Shown here piece by piece: positions 1 through 9,256 of a stretch of DNA of 35,594 nucleotides. Position numbers and translations under genes: made by a program. Numbering within the stretch: position 1 is the first letter of the stretch; each line of letters begins with the position of its first letter. The notes below the pieces were generated by a model. The model made no database searches, had not been told where the DNA came from, and worked only from the letters and a program-made list of their open reading frames with translations. Source of the DNA: Paracoccaceae bacterium (GTDB lineage Bacteria > Pseudomonadota > Alphaproteobacteria > Rhodobacterales > Rhodobacteraceae); contig REDZ01000097.1 of the NCBI GenBank assembly GCA_007695345.1, forward strand, positions 1-35,594, in the 5' to 3' direction.

Positions 1-2
1 TC

Positions 3-77
3 ATCGGACTTTACCAGATCCCGATGTATCTGACGCCGCTGGTGATGGGCTGGGTCTATCGCCGCATGGAACCCTGA
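3..77 (+). CDS. C-terminal fragment of an unidentified, probably membrane, protein (runs in from the left edge)
   Basis: Open frame 3 reads IGLYQIPMYLTPLVMGWVYRRMEP then TGA at 75-77; hydrophobic, ends with basic residues. Too short to assign. Confidence 0.45.
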   Translation: MGLYQIPMYLTPLVMGWVYRRMEP

Positions 78-162
78 CCGGCGACGCTGCCCCCGCGCCA
101 TATGGACAAGCCCGCGCCCGGCCACTAATCCGGTGAGTGCTTTGCACAGAACCGGGTCCGCC

Positions 163-1446
163 ATGCACGACCACAACACGCACATGCCGCGCCATGTCGC
201 CGTCATCGGTGCCGGGATCGTTGGCGTTGCAACCGCTGTCTGGCTGCAACGCCACGGCCACCGCGTCACACTGATCGACCGCGAGGGGCCAGCCGCAGGG
301 GCCAGCTTCGGCAATGGCGGGGTGCTTGCCTCCAGCGCCGTGGTGCCTGTGACGGTGCCGGGCATCTGGGCGCGGGCGCCGCGCATGTTACTGGACCCGC
401 GCCAGCCGCTGTTTCTGCGCTGGGGCTATCTGCCGCGCCTGGCGCCCTGGCTGCTGCGCTACCTGTCACGCGCGAATGACGCCGATGTGCGACGGATCGC
501 AGCCGCCCTGACCGGGCTGATCGGCACATCGCTCGATGATCATCAGGCGCTTGCGCAGGGAACGGAGGCAGAGAGCCTCGTGGTGCCCTCTGAATACAGC
601 TATCTCTATCGCGACCGGGCAGCCTATGACGCCGATTCCTATCTCTGGCAGATACGCCGCGCCCTTGGCTTTCACTGGGACGAGTTGGAGGGCACAGCCG
701 CCCGCGAACTGGACCCTGCGCTTGGCCCCGATGTCGGATTTGCCGTGCGCTTGCCGGGCCATGGGCGGATCAGCGATCCCGGCGCCTATGTGGAACGGCT
801 GGCCGCCCATGTCACCGCGCAGGGCGGGCAGGTGCTGCGCGCCGAGGTTCGTGACTTCACGCATGAGGAGGGGCGGCTGACCGGGCTGCGGCTGAGGGGC
901 CGGGACGGACGGCGCGACACGCTGAGCTGTGACACCGCCGTGCTGGCGGCCGGGGCGTGGTCCGGACATCTGGCCGCAAAACTTGGTGTGTCCCTCCCGA
1001 TGGAGAGTGAGCGCGGCTATCACATCGACCTGTGGGAGCCGTCGCAGCAGTTGCGCGCACCAGTCATGGTGGCCGCAGGCAAGTTCGTCGCCGTCCCGAT
1101 GGAGGGGCGTTTGCGCCTTGCGGGTGTGGTGGAATATGGCGGGGTGCAGGCGGGCGCATCGCGCGCGCCTTTCGCGCTCTTGCGGCGCAATCTGGCCCGG
1201 ACCTTCCCTGACCTGCGCTGGCGCGAAGTGACCGAGTGGATGGGCCACCGCCCGGTGACCGCCGATTCACTGCCGCTGATTGGTCCTGCGCCCGGGATGC
1301 ACGGGGTCTGGCTGGGGCTGGGGCATCAGCATATCGGGCTGACAGGGGGGGCGCGCACCGGACAGGTGCTGGCGCAGATGATCTCTGGCCAGCAGGTGAA
1401 CCTGCCGCTGGAGCCCTACGCGCCCCACAGGTTTCAGCGCCGCTGA
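163..1446 (+). CDS. FAD-dependent oxidoreductase, DadA-like (D-amino acid dehydrogenase family)
   Basis: N-terminal Rossmann motif VAVIGAGIVGVATAVWLQRHGHRVTLID; GASFGNGG motif and C-terminal GHRPVTADSLPLIG / GLGHQHIGLTGG typical of DadA-like DAO proteins. ORF opens at 133; ATG at 163 is the more plausible start. Confidence 0.88.
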   Translation: MHDHNTHMPRHVAVIGAGIVGVATAVWLQRHGHRVTLIDREGPAAGASFGNGGVLASSAVVPVTVPGIWARAPRMLLDPRQPLFLRWGYLPRLAPWLLRYLSRANDADVRRIAAALTGLIGTSLDDHQALAQGTEAESLVVPSEYSYLYRDRAAYDADSYLWQIRRALGFHWDELEGTAARELDPALGPDVGFAVRLPGHGRISDPGAYVERLAAHVTAQGGQVLRAEVRDFTHEEGRLTGLRLRGRDGRRDTLSCDTAVLAAGAWSGHLAAKLGVSLPMESERGYHIDLWEPSQQLRAPVMVAAGKFVAVPMEGRLRLAGVVEYGGVQAGASRAPFALLRRNLARTFPDLRWREVTEWMGHRPVTADSLPLIGPAPGMHGVWLGLGHQHIGLTGGARTGQVLAQMISGQQVNLPLEPYAPHRFQRR

Positions 1447-1507
1447 ATGCAGAACCGCCCGCTGGCCTGGTTGACCTGCGGGCGGCAGATTGGCGAAGCG
1501 TGACACC

Positions 1508-3715
1508 TCAGCCGATGATCGCGTTCAACCGGGCAGAGGGGCGCATGACCGCCGCGGTCTTGACCGGGTCGGTGTGGTAATACCCGCCCAGATCGACCTC
1601 TTTGCCGCGATCTGCACGCAACTCGGCAGTGATGGTTTCCTCGTCTTCGGTCAGGGCCTTTGCCACCGGGGCGAAATGCGTCGCAAGCTCCGCGTCCTCG
1701 TTCTGGTCGGCCAGAGCCTGCGCCCAGTAGCGGGCAAACCAGTAATGGCTGTCGCGGTTATCCGCCTCACCCGGTTTGCGGCGGGGCGAGTTGTCATTGT
1801 CCAGATAGCCCTGCGTCGCAACATCGACCGCGTCGCCCAGAACCTTCGCCTTGGGATTGCCCTTTACCTCTGCCAGAAAGCGGAAACTCTCGCCCAGCGC
1901 GCAGAACTCGCCCAGGCTGTCCCAACGCAGATGGTTCGTCGCCACCAGCGCTTGCACATGCTTGGGGGCAGACCCGCCCGCACCGGTTTCAAACAGCCCG
2001 CCACCCTGCATCAGCTTGACGATGGACAGCATCTTGGCCGAGGTGGCCAGTTCCAGAATGGGAAACAGATCCGTCAGGTAATCGCGCAGCACATTGCCGG
2101 TTATGGCAATGGTGTTCTCGCCCTTTGTAATCGTCTCGAGGCTGGCACGGGTCGCATCGCGCGGCGACATGATCTCGAACCGGTCCGCAACGCCCTTCGC
2201 TGCCAGGATCGGCTTGACATAGGCGATCAACTCGGCGTCATGGGCGCGGTTTTCATCCAGCCAGAAGATTGCGCGATACCCGGTCGCGGCCTGCCGGTCG
2301 ATGGCGAGTTGCACCCAATCCTCGATCGGGGCCTTGCGGGCCGAGGCAGAGCGCCAGATGTCACCGGCTTCGACCTTGTGCTCATGCAGCACGGTGCCAT
2401 CATCAAGCACCATCTGCACGGTGCCATCCGAGGGGATCTCGAAGGTGGTGGGGTGGCTGCCATATTCCTCGGCCTTCTGCGCCATCAGCCCGATATTCTG
2501 GACAGTCCCGGCCGTCGCAGGGTCCAGCGCGCCGTTTTCCTTGAAGAAGCGGATTGTCTCATCATAGACCGGCGCGTAGGAGCTGTCGGGGATGACACAA
2601 TTGGTGTCATGCTCCTGTCCATCGGGGCCCCAACCCTTGCCGCCACCCCGGATAAGCGCGGGCATGGACGCATCGATAATGACATCCGAGGGCACATGCA
2701 GATTGGTGATCCCGCGATCGGAATCAACCATATACATCGGCGGGCGGGCGTCGCGTACGCGCTCGATCTCGGCCAGGATGTCGGCCTCGCCTTTCACCCG
2801 CTCCAGCAGATCCCCCATTCCTGAATTGGGGCTGACACCCAGCGCGTCCAGCCGGTCGCCGAACTTCTCGAAAACAGGCTTCAGCCAGGCGCGAACGGCA
2901 TGACCAAAGATGATCGGATCAGACACCTTCATCATCGTGGCCTTCATGTGCAACGAAAACAGCGTGCCCTCGGCCTTGGTCTTTTCAATCTCGTCTTCCA
3001 GAAACGCAGACAGCGCCCTGGCCGACATATATGTCGCGTCCACCACGGTACCCGCAGGATAGGACACGCCGGATTTCAGAACTGTCTCGGACCCGTCAGC
3101 CGCTTTCAGCACGATATTGGCGCTGGCGGCCTTGTCCAACGTGGCCGAAACTTCGTTCGAGAAGAAATCACCCGCTTGCATGTTTGAAACGCGGGTCTTG
3201 CTGTCCGCCACCCATTTTCCCATCCGGTGCGGGTTGGACTGCGCGAATGTCTTGACGGCAGCAGCGGCGCGGCGGTCGGAATTGCCCTCGCGCAGCACCG
3301 GGTTCACGGCCGACCCCTTGATCGAATCGTAGCGCGCGCGCGCATCCTTTTCCGCGTCGGTCTGCGGCTTTTCGGGGTAATCCGGCAGCGCATAGCCCTG
3401 CCCCTGCAATTCGCGGATTGCTGCAACAAGCTGCGGGACCGATGCCGAGATATTCGGCAGCTTGACGACATTCGCTTCCGGCGTCTTCACCAGCTCGCCA
3501 AGCGCTGCCAGATCATCGGTGATGCGCTGGTCTTCGGTCAGATACTCGGGAAAGGCCGCGATGATCCGCCCGGCCAGCGAGATGTCGCGCGTGCCGATCG
3601 TGATACCCGCCGCATCAGCAAAGGAGCGGATGATCGGCAGTAACGAGGCCGAAGCCAGCTCGGGCGCTTCGTCAACCTTTGTATAGATGATGTCAGGTCT
3701 GGTGTTATCGGTCAT
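1508..3715 (-). CDS. icd: NADP-dependent isocitrate dehydrogenase, monomeric type
   Basis: About 735 aa starting [33 protein letters not shown]; motifs such as [41 protein letters not shown] are characteristic of monomeric IDH. RBS-like AGAGAGGTGG upstream. Confidence 0.96.
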   Translation of the reverse strand: MTDNTRPDIIYTKVDEAPELASASLLPIIRSFADAAGITIGTRDISLAGRIIAAFPEYLTEDQRITDDLAALGELVKTPEANVVKLPNISASVPQLVAAIRELQGQGYALPDYPEKPQTDAEKDARARYDSIKGSAVNPVLREGNSDRRAAAAVKTFAQSNPHRMGKWVADSKTRVSNMQAGDFFSNEVSATLDKAASANIVLKAADGSETVLKSGVSYPAGTVVDATYMSARALSAFLEDEIEKTKAEGTLFSLHMKATMMKVSDPIIFGHAVRAWLKPVFEKFGDRLDALGVSPNSGMGDLLERVKGEADILAEIERVRDARPPMYMVDSDRGITNLHVPSDVIIDASMPALIRGGGKGWGPDGQEHDTNCVIPDSSYAPVYDETIRFFKENGALDPATAGTVQNIGLMAQKAEEYGSHPTTFEIPSDGTVQMVLDDGTVLHEHKVEAGDIWRSASARKAPIEDWVQLAIDRQAATGYRAIFWLDENRAHDAELIAYVKPILAAKGVADRFEIMSPRDATRASLETITKGENTIAITGNVLRDYLTDLFPILELATSAKMLSIVKLMQGGGLFETGAGGSAPKHVQALVATNHLRWDSLGEFCALGESFRFLAEVKGNPKAKVLGDAVDVATQGYLDNDNSPRRKPGEADNRDSHYWFARYWAQALADQNEDAELATHFAPVAKALTEDEETITAELRADRGKEVDLGGYYHTDPVKTAAVMRPSARLNAIIG

Positions 3716-3780
3716 GGGGGGCCACCTCTCTTGGATTGTGCGCACCATAGGCGAAATCGACGCTCAGGTAAACAGTGCAC

Positions 3781-3794
3781 AATGGTATACAATT
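3781..3794. promoter_or_regulatory. Imperfect palindrome upstream of icd (possible operator)
   Basis: AATGGTATACAATT; 12 of 14 positions are self-complementary around GTATAC. Confidence 0.3.
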
Positions 3795-3844
3795 ATTTTT
3801 CTGCACCGCGGCATCAGGGATCAACGCGCTTTATGACACGGACT

Positions 3845-3869
3845 CTGCCCCTGCCCTTCGCAGGGGCAG
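3845..3869. repeat. Perfect GC-rich stem-loop (10 bp stem, 5 nt loop)
   Basis: CTGCCCCTGC-CCTTC-GCAGGGGCAG, intergenic between leuB 3' end and icd 5' end; no long T-tract. Confidence 0.75.
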
Positions 3870-3919
3870 CGCCCGCGAGGCGTGCAAGGGCGGGTGGGTG
3901 GGCACCCCGAGCGGGCGCT
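3868..3919 (+). repeat. Intergenic inverted-repeat element with G-quadruplex motif in the loop (copy 1)
   Basis: Arms AGCGCCCGC (3868-3876) / GCGGGCGCT (3911-3919); loop contains GGGCGGGTGGGTGGG (3888-3902). Confidence 0.75.
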
Positions 3920-3944
3920 TACCCCGCCCGAAGTCACGACTGCG

Positions 3945-5048
3945 CTACTGGCTGGCGTCAAGCGCCGCCAGAATCGCATCCCCCATGCCAGAGGTCGAGA
4001 CCGGCGTGCCACCGTCTGGCCCCATCAGATCAGCGGTCCTCAACCCGTCGGCCAGCACGCGCTCTACAGCAGCTTCCAGCCGCGCAGCCTCGCCCCCCTG
4101 ATCGAAGGAATACCGCAGCGCCATGGCGAAACTCAGGATACAGGCGATCGGGTTCGCCTTGCCCTGCCCGGCAATATCGGGGGCGGAACCATGGACCGGC
4201 TCATAGAGCGCCTTGGGCCGGCCATTCGCCATCGGCGCGCCAAGGCTTGCCGAGGGCAGCATGCCAAGGCTGCCGGTCAGCATGGCCGCCAGATCCGACA
4301 GCAGATCGCCAAACAGGTTGTCAGTCACGATCACATCGAATTGCTTGGGCCAGCGGGTCAACTGCATCGCGCCCGCATCGGCATACATATGGCTCAACTC
4401 GACCTCGGGGTAGTCACGGCCCACTTCCGTCACGACATCGCGCCACAGAATGCCCGATTCCATGACATTGGCCTTTTCCATCGAACAGAGCTTCTTGCCC
4501 CGCTTCATGGCCAGATCAAAGGCTGACCGCGCGACCCGCGCAATCTCGGATTCGGTATAGCGCTGGGTGTTGATCCCGACCCGTTCATTGCCTTCCTTGA
4601 AAATCCCACGCGGTTCGCCGAAATAGACGCCCGAGGTCAGTTCGCGCACGATCATGATGTCCAGACCCGCCACGACATTCTTCTTCAGCGACGAAAAATC
4701 CGCCAGCGCGTCGAAACACTGCGCCGGGCGCAGGTTCGAGAAGAGGTCCATCTCCTTGCGCAGCCGCAGAAGGCCCCGCTCGGGCTTCACGCTGAAATCC
4801 AGATCGTCGTATTTCGGTCCGCCCACGGCCCCAAGCAGCACGGCATCGACTTCTTGCGCGCGGGCCATGGTGTCATCATGCAGCGGCGTGCCATGTGCAT
4901 CATAGGCACAGCCGCCGACAAGATCCTCGCTGACATCGAAGGCCAGTCCACGGTTTGCACCGAACCAGTCGATGATGCGGCGCACCTCGGCCATCACTTC
5001 GGGGCCGATCCCGTCGCCGGGCAGAATGAGCAGGGATGGATTGGGCAT
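3945..5048 (-). CDS. leuB: 3-isopropylmalate dehydrogenase
   Basis: [79 protein letters not shown]. Confidence 0.97.
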   Translation of the reverse strand: MPNPSLLILPGDGIGPEVMAEVRRIIDWFGANRGLAFDVSEDLVGGCAYDAHGTPLHDDTMARAQEVDAVLLGAVGGPKYDDLDFSVKPERGLLRLRKEMDLFSNLRPAQCFDALADFSSLKKNVVAGLDIMIVRELTSGVYFGEPRGIFKEGNERVGINTQRYTESEIARVARSAFDLAMKRGKKLCSMEKANVMESGILWRDVVTEVGRDYPEVELSHMYADAGAMQLTRWPKQFDVIVTDNLFGDLLSDLAAMLTGSLGMLPSASLGAPMANGRPKALYEPVHGSAPDIAGQGKANPIACILSFAMALRYSFDQGGEAARLEAAVERVLADGLRTADLMGPDGGTPVSTSGMGDAILAALDASQ

Positions 5049-5174
5049 GTCTGGTCCTTTTCTCACGACGCGACTTCGCTAGCTTGTGCCCGGCGGGGCG
5101 TCAAGGCAGCGCCCGCTTTGGCAAAACCGGCATTTGTGATATCCTGCCCCAGGTTTTCCATGGAGGAGGAGAGC

Positions 5175-5357
5175 ATGAGCCGTCACCTGATCGACCAGCC
5201 CCGCGACAGCCATACGGGCAATATTGGCCAATTCATACGCATCGCGCGCAGCCTGCTGCCACAGATGTCCCCCCGGAAAATGCTGGCAAGGAAACGCAAC
5301 ATGCCCAGCCAGCGCGCTGCGGCATTTGCGACGCTGGAGCGCAAGCGCGACGCCTGA
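5175..5357 (+). CDS. Small basic hypothetical protein (60 aa)
   Basis: ATG at 5175 preceded by GGAGGAGGA; product MSRHLIDQPRDSHTGNIGQFIRIARSLLPQMSPRKMLARKRNMPSQRAAAFATLERKRDA. Confidence 0.55.
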   Translation: MSRHLIDQPRDSHTGNIGQFIRIARSLLPQMSPRKMLARKRNMPSQRAAAFATLERKRDA

Positions 5358-5377
5358 GTCTGGCCAAAACCCCATAA

Positions 5378-5419
5378 TCTGCTATCCCCTCGGGACGAAA
5401 CACCCATTCGGATAGCAGA
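5378..5419. repeat. Perfect 10 bp inverted repeat immediately upstream of a GTG start
   Basis: TCTGCTATCC (5378-5387) / GGATAGCAGA (5410-5419), 22 nt loop; downstream arm ends 3 nt before GTG at 5423. Confidence 0.65.
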
Positions 5420-5422
5420 CCC

Positions 5423-6391
5423 GTGACACCACAGATGGATGCCGTCGTGATCGGCCGCAATGAAGGGCAGCGCCTGTCGCTTGCCCTGAACGCAGTGGTC
5501 CCGCATGCGCGCCGGGTCATCTATGTCGATAGCGGCTCGCATGACGAGTCCGTTGCGCGGGCGCACGCCATGGGGGCCGAGATTGTCGCGCTCGACCCTG
5601 TGCGCCCCTTCAGCGCCGCGCGGGCGCGCAACGAAGGATTCGCCGCGCTGGGGCCCGCGCGCGCTGCATTCGTGCATTTCGTCGATGGCGATTGCATCCT
5701 GCAGCGCGACTGGCCGCAGACCGCCCATGCGTTTCTGCAAGACCACCCCGAAGCGGGACTTGTGATCGGGCGCTATGCCGAAGAGCAGCCTGACAGCTCG
5801 CCTTATAACTGGTTGACCGATTGGGAATGGCAGAAGCCCACCGGGCCCTGCGCGGGCGGGATCGGCACTTTTCTGACCCGCAGCACCGCCTTCGAGCAGA
5901 CGGGCGGGTTCCGTGACACCATGATTGCCGCCGAAGATGACGAGATGTTCCTGCGCATGCGCAAGGCGGGCTGGCAGACATGGGCGATCGATGCCCCGAT
6001 GGTGCGTCATGACGTGGCGCTGCATGCCTTTGGCAACTGGAACCGGCGCATGATCCGCGCGGGCCACAGCTTTGCCGAACTGGGCGCCCTGCATCCCGGC
6101 GCAGCCCGCGCGGCCCGGCGTCGCGCGCTGGTCTGGGGCGGGGCCCTGCCCGCGCTGGCACTTGTCCTTGCTGCTGTCTGGCCCCCCGGCGTGATCGGCA
6201 TTGCGGCGCTCTACGCCATGTCCATCATGCGCCAGGCCCTGCGGTTCAGGCACATGGGCCTTGCGCAGAAGCGGGCCGTGCTTGCGGCCGGGCTGGTCAT
6301 GCTCAGCAAATTCTCGAATCTTTGGGGAATGGGGCAATACTGGTGGCGCAGGCTGCGCCGTCAGGATGCCCAAATCATCGAATACCGCTGA
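5423..6391 (+). CDS. Glycosyltransferase family 2 protein
   Basis: MDAVVIGRNEGQRLSLALNAV...VIYVDSGSHDESV...FVHFVDGDC (DxD region); C-terminal hydrophobic segments. Confidence 0.88.
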   Translation: MTPQMDAVVIGRNEGQRLSLALNAVVPHARRVIYVDSGSHDESVARAHAMGAEIVALDPVRPFSAARARNEGFAALGPARAAFVHFVDGDCILQRDWPQTAHAFLQDHPEAGLVIGRYAEEQPDSSPYNWLTDWEWQKPTGPCAGGIGTFLTRSTAFEQTGGFRDTMIAAEDDEMFLRMRKAGWQTWAIDAPMVRHDVALHAFGNWNRRMIRAGHSFAELGALHPGAARAARRRALVWGGALPALALVLAAVWPPGVIGIAALYAMSIMRQALRFRHMGLAQKRAVLAAGLVMLSKFSNLWGMGQYWWRRLRRQDAQIIEYR

Positions 6392-6424
6392 CGCGTAACG
6401 CCGAATCACCACACAGGGGGCCGT

Positions 6425-8524
6425 ATGGCATCTGAGGACATATCCGTAGGTCTGGTCGGGGCGGGCTATATCGCCGGATGGCACGCCGACGCCCTGCGCC
6501 TTGTGCACGGCGTGCGGCTGGCCGCTGTCTGCGACCCGTCACGCAGCGCGGCAGACGCGCTGGCAACGGCCCATGGCGCGCAGGCGTTCGGCAGCCTTGA
6601 GGAGATGCTGCAGGCCGGTGTCTGCGATGCGGTCCACATCCTGACACCGCCCGCGCTGCACGCGCCCCTGACCCTCGCCGCGCTGGAGGCCGGGCTGCAT
6701 GTGCTGGTGGAAAAGCCCTTCGCGACCTCGACCTTGGACGCGCAGGCGATGCAACAGGCCGCCGAAAAGGCCGGGCGCAGGCTGGGCGTGAACCATAATT
6801 TCCTGGGCCTGCCCGCATATCACCGGCTGCGGCGGGCGATGGGCGATGGCCTGATCGGGCGCGTCGATCAGGCCGCGATCCACTGGCATTTTCCGCTGCC
6901 GCCTTTGCGCACCGGCCCGTTTGGCCTGTGGATGCTGCAAAGCCGCGACAACCTGATGCTGGAACTGGGGCCACATCTGCACGCCTTTGCCCATGACCTG
7001 TTCGGCCCTTTGCGAGAGATCGACTGCCGCCTGCTGCGCCCCGTCACTCTGCCGACCGGCTGCACCTTGCCGCAGGGCTGGCGCGTCCACGCCCGCGCGG
7101 GCGACACGGAACTGACGCTGTCGGTATCCCTGACCGAAGGGGCGGATGACCGGTCCGTCACCCTGCGCGGTGTGGCGGGCAGCGCACGGCTGGATTTCGC
7201 GGCCGATACGCTGATCGTGCAGCGGGGCAATGCCTCGGACATCATCCTGAACCCCTTGCGGGCAGAGATGGCGCAGGCAGGCGCACATCTGCGCGAGGGC
7301 GCGCGCAATGCATGGGTGCAGTTGCGCTCGCTCAACCGTCGGCAACCCTATGCGCTGGGGTTCGAAGGGGTGTTCAGCGCATTCTACGGCGCGATCCGTT
7401 CGGGGGCCGAAACACCGAAATCCATCGATGCAAATGCCGCTGTCGCTGTCATGCAGGATATCGACAAGCTGCGTGCCAGTCTGCCACCTGCGCCCGCCCG
7501 TCCGCAGCCCGCATCCGCTGCGAGCGGGGCGCCCGATGCGCTGATCATCGGCGGCACGGGCTTTCTGGGGCGTGAACTTGTGCGCCAACTGACGGCACAG
7601 GGCCAGCATGTCGCCGTGCTCAGCCGGGCACAGGCCAATCCCTTTGCAGGATTGGAGGGGCAGGTGACGATGATCTCCGCCTCGCTGCAGGATGAGGAGG
7701 CGCTGGTCAAGGCGATGGGCGGCATCCGCACTGTCTATCATCTGGCCAAGGCCGAGGCGCAAAGCTGGGACGCCTATCTGAAAAACGATGTCGAGGTGAC
7801 CGAACGTCTGGCGCGCGCCGCGCTGCAGGCCGGAGTCGCGCGGTTCATCTATACCGGCACGATCGCGTCCTATGACGCCTCGAACCCCGCGCAAACGATC
7901 ACCGAGGATACGCCCTTTGGCGACATGTCGGCCCGCAACCTCTATGCGCGGTCCAAGGCACTGTGCGAATCCCGCCTGCTGGCCCTGCATCGCGACCGGG
8001 GGCTGCCGCTGGTGATCGCGCGGCCGGGGATAGTGGTCGGGCCTGGCGGGCCGTTCCAGCACTGGGGCATCGGGCGCTGGCATGGCGCTGGTGCCGTGCG
8101 CATCTGGGGCAACGGGCACAACAAACTGCCCTTCGTACTGAATGAGGATGTGGCGCAGGCACTGGTGCTGATGTCGGACAAGGCCGGGATCGAGGGGCAG
8201 AGCTTCAACCTTGTCGGCCCACCCATGCTGAGCGCGCGCGACTGGTTCGCCGCCATCGCACAGCTGACCGGGACGCGGGTTTCGGTCTCGGCCGGGAACC
8301 TGACGCTGTTCTGGGCGGGGGACATGGTCAAATACACCCTGAAACGGCACGTCTTGCGGCGCGGCGGGCTGACCCGGCCGCAACTGCGCGACTGGCGGTC
8401 GCGCGCACATCTTGCGCGGTTTTCCAATGCGCGCGCGCTTTCAGAGCTTGGCTGGGCGCCCGAGGATGATCGCACGCGCTTTCAGCGCCGCGCGATAGAC
8501 GCAAAGGCGCTGTTCGGGTTCTGA
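6425..8524 (+). CDS. Bifunctional fusion: Gfo/Idh/MocA family oxidoreductase (N-term) + NAD-dependent epimerase/dehydratase SDR (C-term)
   Basis: N-term VGLVGAGYIAGWHADALRLV...HVLVEKPFATS (Gfo/Idh/MocA); Pro/Ala linker ASLPPAPARPQPASAASGAPD; then DALIIGGTGFLGRELVRQL, IYTGTIASYD, YARSKALCE (YxxxK) of extended SDR. Confidence 0.9.
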   Translation: MASEDISVGLVGAGYIAGWHADALRLVHGVRLAAVCDPSRSAADALATAHGAQAFGSLEEMLQAGVCDAVHILTPPALHAPLTLAALEAGLHVLVEKPFATSTLDAQAMQQAAEKAGRRLGVNHNFLGLPAYHRLRRAMGDGLIGRVDQAAIHWHFPLPPLRTGPFGLWMLQSRDNLMLELGPHLHAFAHDLFGPLREIDCRLLRPVTLPTGCTLPQGWRVHARAGDTELTLSVSLTEGADDRSVTLRGVAGSARLDFAADTLIVQRGNASDIILNPLRAEMAQAGAHLREGARNAWVQLRSLNRRQPYALGFEGVFSAFYGAIRSGAETPKSIDANAAVAVMQDIDKLRASLPPAPARPQPASAASGAPDALIIGGTGFLGRELVRQLTAQGQHVAVLSRAQANPFAGLEGQVTMISASLQDEEALVKAMGGIRTVYHLAKAEAQSWDAYLKNDVEVTERLARAALQAGVARFIYTGTIASYDASNPAQTITEDTPFGDMSARNLYARSKALCESRLLALHRDRGLPLVIARPGIVVGPGGPFQHWGIGRWHGAGAVRIWGNGHNKLPFVLNEDVAQALVLMSDKAGIEGQSFNLVGPPMLSARDWFAAIAQLTGTRVSVSAGNLTLFWAGDMVKYTLKRHVLRRGGLTRPQLRDWRSRAHLARFSNARALSELGWAPEDDRTRFQRRAIDAKALFGF

Positions 8525-8527
8525 TGC

Positions 8528-8953
8528 TTAATCCCGCACGACATAGACGGACTGTTTTGCATGCCGCACGATCCGTGCAGCATTGGGGCCCAGCAGGTAA
8601 TCGCGCGCCTCGGGGCGATGGGCGGCCAGGATGATGACATCCACATCCAGCGCGTCGGCGGCGCGCAGAATCTCGTCATAGATGTTGCCATGCAGCACAT
8701 GGGGGTGCACTTCAATCGCGCCGGGCACATTCTCGCGCACCCAGTTGCGAAGCGCATCGCCAAAGGTTTTCAGCGCCGTCTGCTCGAAGCCCTTCTGGAA
8801 AAACGTGCCCACCATCGACATTCCGAAATCCGGCAGCACGCTGGCGACATGCAACTCTCCCCCCTTGGCCAGCATCATCTGCGCCTCTGCCATCGGCTTG
8901 ATCCAGGATGCCGGGCTGTTCAGGTCGATGGGTAACAAGATTTTCCGCGCCAT
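8528..8953 (-). CDS. Universal stress protein (UspA family)
   Basis: MARKILLPIDLNSPASW...DVIILAAHRPEARDYLLGPNAARIVRHAKQSVYVVRD; G-2x-G-9x-like ATP-binding C-terminus. Confidence 0.9.
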   Translation of the reverse strand: MARKILLPIDLNSPASWIKPMAEAQMMLAKGGELHVASVLPDFGMSMVGTFFQKGFEQTALKTFGDALRNWVRENVPGAIEVHPHVLHGNIYDEILRAADALDVDVIILAAHRPEARDYLLGPNAARIVRHAKQSVYVVRD

Positions 8954-9138
8954 GGGGTCCTCCTCGCCGCTGGGCGCCTGTCATGCCTTGGGCGCCGGAT
9001 CATGACCCGAGTGGATACCCGCCCGGCGCGGGAATCAAGCCCAAACTGCTCTGGACAGGTGGCGCATGCAAGATGCCCTGGACGTATATGCTGTACAGCT
9101 TGCAACCCAACCAACCAGAAGGGGATCAGTCGCTGAAA

Positions 9139-9174
9139 CGGGCAGTGCCAACCCTGATACACGCGCACTGCCCG
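9139..9174 (-). terminator. Stem-loop, candidate transcription end for the EAL gene
   Basis: Perfect 10 bp inverted repeat CGGGCAGTGC (9139-9148) / GCACTGCCCG (9165-9174), downstream of the EAL CDS on the minus strand, followed there by TTTC only. Confidence 0.4.
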
Positions 9175-9256
9175 CTGGCTCGGGCGGCACCACACGGCAG
9201 ATCACCCCCGGCGCCCGGCCTTGATCCGACCCTGAAGGGCCGCGCGCCAGATATGA

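Noticed and set aside
466-1248. 260 aa antisense ORF opposite the DadA-like gene
   Set aside because: Shadow frame in GC-rich coding DNA.
1490-2824. 444 aa plus-strand ORF opposite icd
   Set aside because: Antisense to a convincing monomeric IDH; no domain signal.
6539-8410. 623 aa antisense ORF opposite the Gfo/Idh-SDR gene
   Set aside because: Lies fully antisense to a clear two-domain enzyme; composition typical of GC-rich shadow frames; no recognisable domain.
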